Part shown: positions 1-9,709 of the stretch, piece by piece
Layout: the number at the start of each line of letters is the position of its first letter
How positions within the stretch are numbered: position 1 is the first letter of the stretch
Assembly (NCBI GenBank): GCA_002205965.3
Contig: NADL03000629.1
Span: 1,612,001 to 1,676,000 of the forward strand
DNA from: Kappaphycus alvarezii
Taxonomy: Eukaryota; Rhodophyta; Florideophyceae; Gigartinales; Solieriaceae
Length of the DNA stretch: 64,000 bases
Reading direction: 5' to 3'
Translations under genes and position numbers: made by a program
The notes under the pieces: generated by a model
What the model saw: only the letters and a program-made list of their open reading frames with translations
Databases searched by the model: none
Told to the model about the DNA's origin: nothing

Positions 1-1139
1 CCACGTGTTGAGGAAACTCAACGACAGTCGTCCATTACTGCGGCACTGATTTGTGCATTGCGCTGGCCTCCTGGGACAAAAGTTATCACGAGTACAGCTC
101 AAATCCTGTCTCACTCCCATAAGTAGTGCAGAGTATTATCTACGAGCGTATCACTACTGCCGAATTGGACCTGGAAAAGCACAATGAGTTGTGAACAAGC
201 TTTACAATATCTACTCAGCAATATTGTACAGTAAACATTGCAAGATTTGTCAACATTGTATGGCAAGGATGACAGTTTCTGTGTCACCTCGCCACGCTGT
301 GACATACTTACAACTTGAAAAGAGCAGACAATTAATGCGGTTGGGTATGTCCCAAAGCTTGAGTAGTACAATGTAATTCGTCCACGCCGTAAAACGTTGA
401 GACTGATTACTGCCTCAACAAAAATCCTGTTTGTGTCTGGACAGTTACATACTCCCAGCTGCACCGACTTTGATCAACTGTTCCGTTCACTAAATCTTAT
501 CACCTGTTCAGTGCAATTACCTGGCAACCAAACCACTCATTTCCTATGACCAAAACACTTTTTTTTTGTTCACCAAAGCTTAAAACTAGCAAATACTGTC
601 TTCTTCTATCACTTTACTGCAAGCCGTAGGCTAACAAAACACTATACAGTATCGTTGAAACGTACACCTCTTCAAAAAAAAGCTGTGACTCGCCAAAATT
701 TCAACTTGAACTTCGCATTTCCGCTTCCCTCTCTACGAATCATCTGCACTGCGCCCTCAACAAGCACCTGGTTTAAGCTTCTCTTGTTCTTTGCCGATTC
801 ATTGTGCAACACGCACAAATCCATTCCACCCACCCATCCAATACTCAACTCCAACTTTGCCAACATCCTCGACGACTCCGCCCTTTGCGTACGCCCAATC
901 TCCCGTCCCCCTCACCCCACAATCTCATTGCTGTCCTCCACAGCCGAGGCAACTCCACACAATGGAATTTCGCCGTGATCATCTCTTCAACCATGCCCTT
1001 CGAACCGTAGCATTCCATTTCACAAAGGTCAGTCATTGCATTCCAATATGCCATACCCCAACACCATACCATTCCTCGCTTTTGCCTTGCCCAATATCAA
1101 CAATGATCAACAGACTGACTCACAATCGTTCCGATTCCA
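1..1139. other. No supportable gene
   Basis: Open frames here are short, lack recognisable motifs and overlap one another on both strands. From about 720 the plus strand is rich in C and T, which makes proline/serine-rich frames look open by composition alone. It may contain the promoter or N-terminal part of the Myb-like gene that follows, but I see no defined site. Confidence 0.5.
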
Positions 1140-2442
1140 CCTTGCCATTCTCGTCATCACACCTGCCCAAAAAAAAGATTGGAGAGGCAATTCGAAGGTA
1201 CGCCGATGACTCTGACGCCCTCCTTTCCGAGCGCACCCCATCCTCTCACAACACGCCCTACGATCCCAGTGCCGATGAGCCAGCCCGGGTCCTTCGTGCT
1301 CGTCCCAACCGCCAGAAAGAAGAGACCCCAATGCGCCCAAGCCCAAGTCCTGGGATCGTCCCACCCCCCTTCCGCTGATCTCCCTTCTTTCCCACTCCGT
1401 GATACGGCTCCGTACTTTTCTGCTTCCCACCGCGGCGCTTCACCCCTAATTTTCCTTCCTATCCTCCTGCTGATTCTGATGACCTGTCGATTACAAGTCT
1501 GTGCTGCGTCGACGAAAGCGCCGTGCATCCGACATCCCATCTTTTGAACCTAGGGAGGGGCTGAATGACAGGCCTGCCGATTCGAGAGTTTATCGTCCCA
1601 ATAAGAGGGTCAGGATTAACTGGTCTGAAGCTGAGAATAAAATTTTTCGACGCAATCGCCAAATTTTCGCATTTGGACGAGGCCAGCTTGGTGAAGGAGA
1701 TTGTCAGGGAGATGGGAGGTGCTAGGACTTGGATTCAATGCAAGGGCCACTTCAGAAATTTGGTTGTGGTTGGTCGAATTTTGTACAGGAACACCAATCC
1801 GAAGGGATGGGTTGTTGCCGATGACTTAAAGGGGAAGAGGGCCAGCCCACGGTCTGTCTCGTTAAATCAGGGTCCGGATCCCAAAGGGGAGAAGGAGATG
1901 AGGTAGAGCCAGGAAAAATAGTCGAGGTTGACGTGGCGGGTCCTGTGAACACTGACAAAGGCAAAGATGCGCATGAGGGCTCAGAGACTGGAAACATTGC
2001 TACTGATGGGAGAAACAACCAAGTCCACTCTGACAGGGATGCCGATCCTGACTATGCGGTTGAAGATGACGAAACTATGGCACCAGATATGGAGTTGCCG
2101 ACAGTTGAGGTTCGCAAACCCACTCCCACCATTGGTCCTATGAATGATCCACCAGGCGGAAGCAGCGCGGCTAGAGACGGGCGTGTGGCCTTGCGAGGGG
2201 AGGCCGATGTGGGGCCCGACAGTGATGCAGGTACTCTTAAGGATGACTTACCGAAACTGAGACAACCTATCAATGACTCCACTAATCAGGAAGGAACGCA
2301 GCGGGCGAGTTTCGTGCGAGGGGAGGGTTGGTTAGACGCACGGCGTTGCGCCGCGTTTCTCCAACTGCTGGTCGTGGTACTCAGCATCCCAATGACTGGA
2401 GCCTTGACAGCCACCTTACTCGTCGTTAGGAGGTTAGGTTAG
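1140..2442 (+). pseudogene. Myb/SANT-like protein, broken in frame
   Basis: A helix-turn-helix of the Myb/SANT type is readable across two frames at about 1612-1770: a start resembling NWSEAENKIF in frame 1, then FDAIAKFSHLDEASLVKEI and RTWIQCKGHFRNL in frame 2. The conserved tryptophan/aromatic positions and the CKGHFRN end are typical of Myb repeats. The switch lies in the A/T run near 1640. A second switch back to frame 1 is needed between about 1824 and 1905, after which an acidic, Gly/Pro-rich tail stays open to 2442. A basic stretch LRRRKRR near 1501 could be a nuclear signal. The role would be DNA or histone-tail binding, known for the family. Two frame changes mean a pseudogene, unrecognised introns or base errors; no GT-AG pair fits the first switch. 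Confidence 0.5.
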
Positions 2443-4080
2443 GAGGGGCAAGGGACAAGGAGAGCAATGAGACTAGCTTGCGCTTTGGTACCGTGAATAG
2501 AAATGTGTTGAGGCTGTTCCGACTGTCTCTATTAGAAAGATTAAGAAAACCAGACAATTCCGGCGCGCAGATACGCGAAGATCTGGAAGGACGCGTCTTT
2601 TAAGTAAAGGGCTCCGACCCATTCTGTTGGAAGTTTTCCGGCCAGATCTAGGCTGGGGTGTCGCATTAGGGACATCGCCGCAGGAATGTTTGTTTCGCTG
2701 TACAGCAGAGAAACCGCAAGCCGGAATGCGCGTGCCCAAGTCATTCTGCGAGGCTACAAATGCTGACCAGACTGGGTTACCGCGTGGCTTCATCATCATA
2801 GACGGCTGGAAAGAAAATTGCAGCGTAAGACCTTTACACAACCCCTGCAAGTTCCAATGCACAGTGGTTTCCTGCCAATATAGTCGAAGTGTATAAGATC
2901 TACGGCGACATGACCCAAGCAATTACACAGCGTTGCGGCACCAGATTTGGGCTAGACGATTGTAAGGCCCAGGATCGCACGCTACTGCAAGGTATTGTGA
3001 TCTCGTAACCTTACATAAACCACCGGACGCTAACAATTCAAATACGACGCGTATGCATGAATGTCGCGTTTACAGTCTGAACCACAGGAACCACAGTAGG
3101 CGTTGTCACCCACGGATGAGGGACACATGGCGCCGTAACTTGTTGAATGACTTGCAGTTGATCGGTCAGGGCTCCACGGAGAAATGAAAGCTGTTTAGAA
3201 GCCGAGCTTCGTGCGACGCCAATGACGACGCTTGTTGTTGTACCGAATCTTGTTGTCTGTCTTCATGCGGAACCAATTGGGGTTTGGCGGTTCTGTCGCG
3301 CTTTGCGCGCAAGCTTTTTCTTGATGAGAAAAGTTTTGTGAGCCGGCTGTAGGAAGGTATTGCAATTCGCATGTCATAGCAAACGTGAAGAGGTCAGTAC
3401 TGGGGACGCATGATATTTTGGCACACTCTAGAGCAAATTGCTCTTGCGTGCTGAAATATTTGTGAAACGTACCATTTCGAAAGTTGGGGCAAAGGCCGGC
3501 AGTTAGATCGACAGGGAGAAGGGTAGATGAAAGTGATGATCGCTCTATTGCTCTCAATGTGATAACTCGCTGCAAGCGCCGGAATCCCCCTCGGACTAGG
3601 AAATGTCGTGTAACACAATTAATAGACGGGTTTGGCCAACGACGGCGCTACGGTAGCTGTACTGTAAGATAATGTCCATTTAGGGTTATTCTGTAATTGA
3701 AAGGTGGCGAAAAAATACCTGTCAATTCTCTTTTGAAAATAGCTTTCTCTTTCACAAAAAAAATAAAAACCACGAGACAAACCAACGAAAATTTGGTCTA
3801 GCCACGTGTCACAAACACAGGAACAGCCTGTCCCTGACTATCACAGCCCTGGCACTACTTATCCGCAGCGTGCCTTCTTGGGATCTAAACCGGCTGCCAC
3901 ATCCGCGTGAATAGCAAGTCCGTACTTGCTTCTCACCCCCGCAGACAGCACGGAGTAATTTAACGCATTTTCCCCCGTTGCTGCTCTCCGCTCGATCCCA
4001 CCCGACCAAAACATGCTGCCACATTCGGCTCGGAAATCAACTGTTTCGCATCTACATCTAGTCTGTGATCAATCTCCAAT
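2443..4080. other. Intergenic, nothing recognised
   Basis: Open frames of 90-150 codons occur on both strands (for example 2922-2473 minus and 2627-2896 plus) but overlap each other and show no family motif. The stretch 3690-3780 is AT-rich and could hold the end of one transcription unit. The region just upstream of 4109 must contain the ARP6 promoter, but no TATA element is evident. Confidence 0.45.
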
Positions 4081-4108
4081 TCGCTAACGTGTCCAGCTCC
4101 ATTCCGTG

Positions 4109-5412
4109 ATGCCTGTCGCCGTGGTAATCGATAATGGGGGAGGCTTCATCAAAGCCGCAAAGTTCCCGTTAACACCATCCTCCGTCGCCCAAGCGAAATC
4201 CTCCGATTCGGAATCCGGTTTAGATTCACCATCTACGGAACCACTGATCGTCCCCAATGCCCTTGCAAAGCCCTTCAAAAGCGCAATCCCAACCCCTGCC
4301 AGTGCCATCGGGAGGTCTCGCCGTCCTGCTGGTTTCTTGGTCGCTTCTGAAATTCTGAAAGCTCCTGACGTCAATGGCATGGTCCTCCGTCGACCTCACG
4401 ACCGCGGTGTGGTTTCGCAATGGGATGCGCAACGTGATGTTTGGAATAGCGTATTTTCGAATGATTGTGGCATTGGTTTGCGTGACTTTGCAGATGCTTC
4501 GTTGTTAGTTACTGAGCCACTGGGTGTACCTACGCATATGCGGTTTGCTATGGACGAACTCGTGTTTGAGGAATTTGGGTTTGGAAAGTACGTTGCTGTT
4601 AATCCCAACGCCTTGCGGCAATGGGGGCGGGGAGGGAGACGGCTTTGGTTTTGGACTCTGGCTTCTCATTTTCGCATGCGGTGCCGATTGTTGATGGAGT
4701 GGAAAAGGCATGGTGTGCGAGGCGGTTAAATCTCGGCGGAAAGGCCTTGACTAACCATTTAAAGGAGCTGGTGAGTTTTAGATCGATCAATATGATGGAT
4801 GAGACTGTGCTGGTTAACGCGATCAAGGAGCGCTTGTGCTACGTGTCGTTGTCCTATCTTACGGATCTAAACATTACAAAGGAGAGGGGTAATCCAATTT
4901 TTAAGGAATACTTGCTGCCGGATCACTCGCGTGGACCTCTCGATCCAATGGGTAGAATCATTACACCGCGTGAAGAACGTGATGGATCGGAACAAGTTTT
5001 ACCGATGAATAATGAGCGTATTTCGGTGCCAGAGATTTTATTCAATCCATCGGATGTAGGTCTCGATCAGGGGGGTGTGGCAGAGCTGATATTTCAAGCA
5101 GTTGAAGCTTGCCCACAGGAATATCACGCCGATTTGTATGCAAATGTTCTTCTCACGGGAGGAAACTGCAAATTTCCCAACTTTACGAAGCGCGTCGAGA
5201 TGGAATTGCGACCTCTCGTGAATGAATTCTATGACGTGAACGTTCATCTAGATAAAGATCCGATGCTAACACCATTTCGTGGCGCTGTTTTGGCTATGAC
5301 AAGGGATGATAAGTCCCTCAATTTTGTGTCGAAACAGTTCTATGAAGAAAATGGGTCTAATGGCATTCTGAGGCACTTTTACGGAGATGGGGAAAGGAGT
5401 TCCTGTTCCTAA
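4109..5412 (+). CDS. ARP6: Actin-related protein 6 (one frame break)
   Basis: Nuclear actin-fold protein of the SWR1/SRCAP chromatin remodeller, which exchanges H2A for H2A.Z (known for the family). The start is the ATG at 4109, giving MPVAVVIDNGGGFIKAA, the first phosphate loop. Family hallmarks follow in order: VSQWDAQRDVW, FEEFGFGKYVAVN, LVLDSGFSFSH (second phosphate loop), LGGKALTNHLKELVSFR, MDETVLVNAIKERLCYVS, PEILFNPSDVG, LLTGGNCKFPNF, and a C-terminal YEENGS close to the human ARP6 ending. Total length of about 434 codons is a little over human ARP6 (396); the surplus is a Ser/Pro-rich insert near residues 25-70. The frame changes by one base in the G-rich run 4621-4635; everything before and after aligns with ARP6 without loss, so a missing G in the sequence or a very recent mutation is likely. 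Its 3' end faces that of the DAHP synthase gene. Confidence 0.9.
4618..4636 (+). other. ARP6: Frame break in ARP6 at a G-rich run
   Basis: Upstream frame (positions 2 mod 3) and downstream frame (1 mod 3) meet at the run of five G, one C and four G. Both sides encode conserved ARP6 sequence right up to the run, and no GT-AG pair is available that would keep the flanking residues. Confidence 0.8.
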
Positions 5413-5911
5413 CTACTTCGTGCATGGCCATGAATCTCTACACGGAACTGCGCTCCTCAGAGTGCGTCGCCTCTATCCACACCCATTGCCCGTGCAGCGA
5501 GTTCGTGCAGTGGTGCAACATGAAAAGTAGAGTTATGTACCAACTGAAGTTTCAAGTTCTGACGTCGAACTAGTGTAATAGTGAGCTTATGCAAAAACAG
5601 AGTTCTGAAAGGTCTTCAGAAAGACATAGTATCATAAATTTCTGAAAAGTATTTCTGAAATTATTTTCTGAAATTTGAAAACGTGTTTACGCATGGACAA
5701 ATGGGAATGCACCATGTTTATTCCTCACAACCATTTCTCACGGGTCTTCACCTAACTAGTCACATTTCAGCAATTTACCTCACGACTTCATTCCGGAATT
5801 CTGCAATTGAATTACAGACTGTAATTCTATTGCTGAAATATGGCAGTTTTATTTCTGAATTCTTTCTGCGTAAGCTCTACTGTTATAAATTCAAGCGTGG
5901 GCGTTGAAACT
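5413..5911. other. Convergent intergenic region with TTTCTGAAA repeats
   Basis: Shared 3' side of ARP6 and DAHP synthase. At about 5590-5680 the heptamer TTCTGAA recurs several times at short spacing (TTTCTGAAAAG, TTTCTGAAATT, TTTCTGAAATTT), and again near 5840-5860. It could hold the 3' ends of both transcripts. A 74-codon plus frame at 5683-5907 has no recognisable motif. Confidence 0.5.
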
Positions 5912-7500
5912 TTATATGGCGCGGTGGCTTTGCTCAATGTTTTCAGATAGCAGCAGAGCGAGTTCAAGAGCTTGGGAGGCTGATAGTATTTTGCAATCGA
6001 ACAGAGAGTTTCAAAGGTAAAAGGAGTGTCAGCAATAGATGCGAGCACGTAAGGAAACAGAGAGGATTATTCAAACATAGAAGTGATGTCGCAGGCGTTA
6101 GCAGGAGCCGTTTGGTACGACAAATGACTTGTGATCTCCAGGGAATAAAAAAAGCAAAATGATGGCTTACCGTTCAACCGAGGATCGCAATGAGTTTCGT
6201 AGCGCTGCTTCAAGTCATCGTCCGTGACTTCCATCATGCCACCGACACATTCGGTCACATCCTGGCCTGTTAGTTCGAGATGGACTCCTCCTGCGTAGGT
6301 ACCCATACTCTCGTGCACAGCAAAGAACTCCTTGACTTCGTCGAGAATGTTATGGAAGCGCCTTGTCTTAAAGCCATTTGCCGTAGTCTCTGTGTTGCCA
6401 TGGCAAGGGTCACAACTCCAGACTACGTTTCTGCCTTCCTTTTTGATGGTTTCAATCATCCTTGGCAGATGTTCTCGTACCTTGCCCGCGCCTACTCTGG
6501 TAATGAGAGTGATTCTACCCGGCTCATTGTCCGGGTCGAGGATGTCAAGCAGCTGGAGCAGTTCCTCACTGCTAAGCGTAGGGCCGCACTTGATACCAAT
6601 AGGATTGGAAATACCCCGCAAGTACTCGACATGGGCACCATCTGGCTGCCTGGTGCGATCACCTAGCCACAAAAAGTGTCCGCTTGTGGCGTACCATTTC
6701 CCTGTGTTGGGATCCTGCCTGGTAAGGGCCTCCTCGTAGGGCAAGAGTAGACTCTCATGGCTGACGCTAAACTCTGCCTGACGAATGCGATAGGCATCGG
6801 ATGGCATTCCACAACTCTCCATGAAAGCAATGGCATTGTCAATACTGTTGGCATACTCTGCAAACTTGAGTCCCTGGGGTGTCTCGCGTACAAAGTTGAG
6901 GTTGATATTGTGAACCTGATGCAGATCAAGAGCTCCACCGGAAGCAAGCGTGCGTAAGAGATTGATTGTTGCAGTAGATTGCACAAAGGCTTTGTACATG
7001 CGCTCGGGATCTGGAATACGTTCCTGCTTGGTAAAACCCGATCCATTAATGATATCGCCTCGGTAGCTAGGCAAACTAAGCTCCTGATTCTTCTTCCGTT
7101 CAAAAGGACTGGAGCGAGGTTTTGCAAACTGCCCAGCGGAGCGAAGAATCTTGACGACAGGTTTGCGTAGTCCGTACATGAGCATGATGGACATTTGAAT
7201 GACGAGTGTAAAGGTATCGGTGACATTCTTGCCGCCATAGGTATCAAACTCCTTGAAACTTTCGGCACAATCTCCACCTTGTAGGACGAAAGCGTCACCA
7301 CGAGCGACGCGTGCAAGTTGGGCTTTGAGATGCTCACATTCACCGGAGAAGACGAGGGGGAGGGATCGACGAAGCTTTTCTTCCATGGCGGCAAGGGCAG
7401 GCTTGTCGGGATAGTCGGGAACTTGGAGAATGGGCATGGTGCGCCAACTGTCGGGTGTCCAAACGGTGGAACGTGTGGAGGTGGATTCTGCGGCGACCAT
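5912..7500 (-). CDS. Class II 3-deoxy-D-arabino-heptulosonate 7-phosphate synthase (two exons)
   Basis: First enzyme of the shikimate pathway: condenses phosphoenolpyruvate with erythrose 4-phosphate. Exon 1 is 7500-6171, exon 2 is 5979-5912, giving 465 residues, the usual length for class II enzymes without transit peptide. Visible signatures: WTPDSWR and VPDYPD near the start, QGGDCAESFKEF (metal Cys at about residue 78), GQFAKPRSSPFE, LPSYRGDIING, SHESLLLPYEEALTR, GDRTRQPDGAHVEYLRG, GRITLITRVGAG, SCDPCHGNT (metal His), GGVHLELTGQDVTEC (metal Glu) and HCDPRLN (metal Asp). Reading on without splicing gives a non-family tail; splicing gives DPRLNA-SQALELALLLSE, the normal ending. A methionine at 7500 was chosen because the frame upstream is closed. 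A leader resembling a plastid transit peptide lies just upstream in another frame. Confidence 0.93.
5980..6170 (-). other. 191-bp GT-AG intron in DAHP synthase
   Basis: On the minus strand the donor is AACG|GTAAGCC and the acceptor ACTATCAG|CCTCCC. Splicing forms codon GCC (Ala) across the junction and converts a non-conserved tail into the canonical class II C-terminus. This is the only intron in the window I can demonstrate by protein conservation. Confidence 0.88.
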
Positions 7501-7580
7501 GCGGGGGCGGCGGCTGTGCGGAGGGAATGACGACGAATGTTGAGAAGAGGGGTCGGGGCGAGGAAAGCTGGAATAGTCAT
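7501..7580 (-). other. Probable plastid transit peptide, one base out of frame with DAHP synthase
   Basis: The minus strand from ATG at 7580 reads MTIPAFLAPTPLLNIRRHS then LRTAAAPA: hydroxylated, Arg-containing, Ala/Pro-rich and without acids, as plastid leaders are. It is 80 bases long, so it meets the enzyme frame shifted by one at the C-run just before 7500. One more C would fuse it in frame with the enzyme. Plant class II DAHP synthases carry plastid leaders, so the fusion is the likely true protein, with the break either a base error or a real lesion. Confidence 0.6.
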
Positions 7581-8894
7581 GTTGGGTGGTAGAGGCGATG
7601 TGCGAGGGGAGAGGGTGATGGGGTGTGAGACCAGGGTCGGACAGAGGTGTCCAAGTGAATGTGGATCGAGGGCTGGGGGTGACTATAAAGTACAGCGGTG
7701 TGTGAGATTCGGTTCGGTCGGCGGACTTGTTGACATGATTGATTGTGCGTGGGGATTGTGAGATAGTGCGAGGAAGAGGATGCGAGACTGTCGAAAATGC
7801 CCTCGATGTTGATGTTGATTTTTGGATGTTTTTGAACGCATTCCTGTTTCGCGGGAAGGATTCGTGGGTTTTTTCTCATTCGCCTCGAGACTGTGCAGGA
7901 TGGACATGGGCATCGGTTTGTGGGACAGAGTATGGACCAATTGTTATCTCCACTTGGCAACAACTAACTCGACGCATTGGCCAATTTTCTTGACACGAGT
8001 CGAACAAACTCGCTGCCCGACCCAGACCGCACTCCATTCTTGCTCAATATCTCACACCAGCCTTTCTTCCGCAACCCAAAGTTCACTACCCAGTGTTGTA
8101 CGTCCACCTCATTCATGAAAAAAATCTAGACACATACCGTACGTATCCTGCCCTACTTTCAACTTTGATATGGCTGGTCATCGTAAGGCTTTATTTGGAG
8201 AAAATCGCATCAACCTGCGGTAGTTTCAGCGATAATCCAAACGTACTGCACTGCCCTGAGCAATATTGAAGTCATTTGTTACTGTACGCTACTGTACATG
8301 ATCAATATGTACAGTACTGTACAGTACACTGCTACGCTGAGCTGAATTTTCTACATTTCTGAAAGCATCAATACGCTCTCACGATGGAGGGTTTTCTCGA
8401 AATTGTGCCCGCGTGTCACTCCTCTCATTGCTCTCGTCTAAATCTTTCTGCACTGGCTATTTTTCTGGACACTCATCGCCTGCCTCACCACCGCCAACTT
8501 CCAACGACTGATCGCATCCGTTCAACCTCACAATGCTACCTCATTGGAGAGCATCTGAATCCCCATGTCCGCTCACGTTACCCCAATCACCACTAGTATT
8601 TTTAAACAAACCCAAAATATCGCGCATGGCCCACACTCATTTCACATTGGTTTTGCCCTCATATTCACATTGTTTCGCCGAGTTTGTGGGGTTTATACAA
8701 CAAACTACGATTCCTTCACCCTGTATCTCGTGGTCCTTCATAGAGTCCACATTCGCAGCTTTTACTAAAGTCTGGTCGACTCGACACCATCCATACCATT
8801 TTGGCGTCAGTGACAAACGTGTAAACCTCCTTTCGCGCGGAACAATTGTGCTACCATTCATTTCGGGCAACCACGCAATTCTCGGGCGTTTATT
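7581..8894. other. Upstream region of DAHP synthase, no gene recognised
   Basis: Contains the probable promoter region of the minus-strand DAHP synthase. Overlapping frames of 70-130 codons (for example 7963-7577 minus, 8533-8931 plus) show no family motif. A GTAC-rich palindromic tract lies at 8270-8335. Confidence 0.45.
8265..8336. repeat. GTAC-type palindromic tract
   Basis: Repeated TGTAC/CAGTAC units, including TGTACAGTACTGTACAGTAC. Similar tracts recur at about 43380-43560, 46845-46990, 52890-53010, 54357-54380, 54496-54527, 59288-59330 and 62990-63125. Confidence 0.7.
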
Positions 8895-8933
8895 ACAGTC
8901 TAGTGTCCAGAGGACAATTGTACTCATATGAGA

Positions 8934-9522
8934 AATGGAGACCTTTAATTTGATTTTTAGTGGGCCTGCTAAACAGACTCAACCCAGCACCGGCTAAACC
9001 GATGCCCACGCCAACAGAAGGGAAGGAAGAAAATTCCACTACCGACACACCTGCGGGCCAAGGCGGTGGTAGCTTGAAAAACTCCCTGTCTAAGCGCGAT
9101 GCTTACAGAGAGCGGCGACGACGTCGATATGTGCTCCCGGTTTGCGGCCTCGGACACAACCAGCAGAACCACGCAGCCCAGGACCCCCCGCTTGCTGTCG
9201 AAAAGGACAGCCGGATTAAGTGCGGCAGGGTACACAGAGCGTTGCAGAACTTGATTCAGGTAGAGAGCCCTCCTTACACGCCATTCCCAGTTCGAGGACC
9301 CACGCGCGCTAGGGGCGCGGGAAGACAATCCACTTGAAAAGGACATGGCCATCGGCATTGTAGCGGAAGCCCAGTAAACGAAGAGCCGTCTGTAAGATGC
9401 ATGACGGAACGAGCGTCCGGCGCCCGCGCCCATAGCAGCGCGGGCGCCGAGAGTGGCGGGATGAAGGTTGGAGAAAGTTAAGTGAAGCGGAGAGTGAGAA
9501 CAAAGAACAAAAAGGGTGAGGT
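8934..9522. other. GC-rich segment bracketed by TACTCATATGAG repeats
   Basis: Base composition changes sharply relative to the AT-rich transposon flanks. The segment is bordered on both sides by direct copies of TACTCATATGAG. Both strands are open: plus 8960-9337 (125 codons, basic centre RERRRRRY) and minus 9538-8969 (189 codons, with ASYRRLFVYWASATMPMAMSF). I recognise neither. It may be a captured gene fragment or a separate insertion. Confidence 0.4.
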
Positions 9523-9709
9523 ACTCATATGAGTCCATATTTCTAACTGCTAGATTTTATATAAAAAACTTACAGAATGACACCATTACCTTTTCACCAT
9601 ATCTAATAGCACCCTTAGGTAGTCAACCGTGCAAAACTTCGGAGTTTACTCCTCAACAGTTCATTCGAACACACAACAAGTTTGTCAACATCGAAAAATT
9701 TAACCAAAA

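Noticed and set aside
6280-6739. Plus-strand frames of 128-135 codons
   Set aside because: They lie fully antisense to conserved DAHP synthase sequence and have no motif.
6663-7580. 305-codon minus frame starting with the leader
   Set aside because: After about residue 27 it runs in the wrong phase through conserved DAHP synthase exon sequence. Only the leader part is meaningful.
8969-9538. 189-codon minus frame as a host gene
   Set aside because: Sits inside a transposon, no family recognised, and the plus strand is open as well. Kept only as part of the cargo segment.
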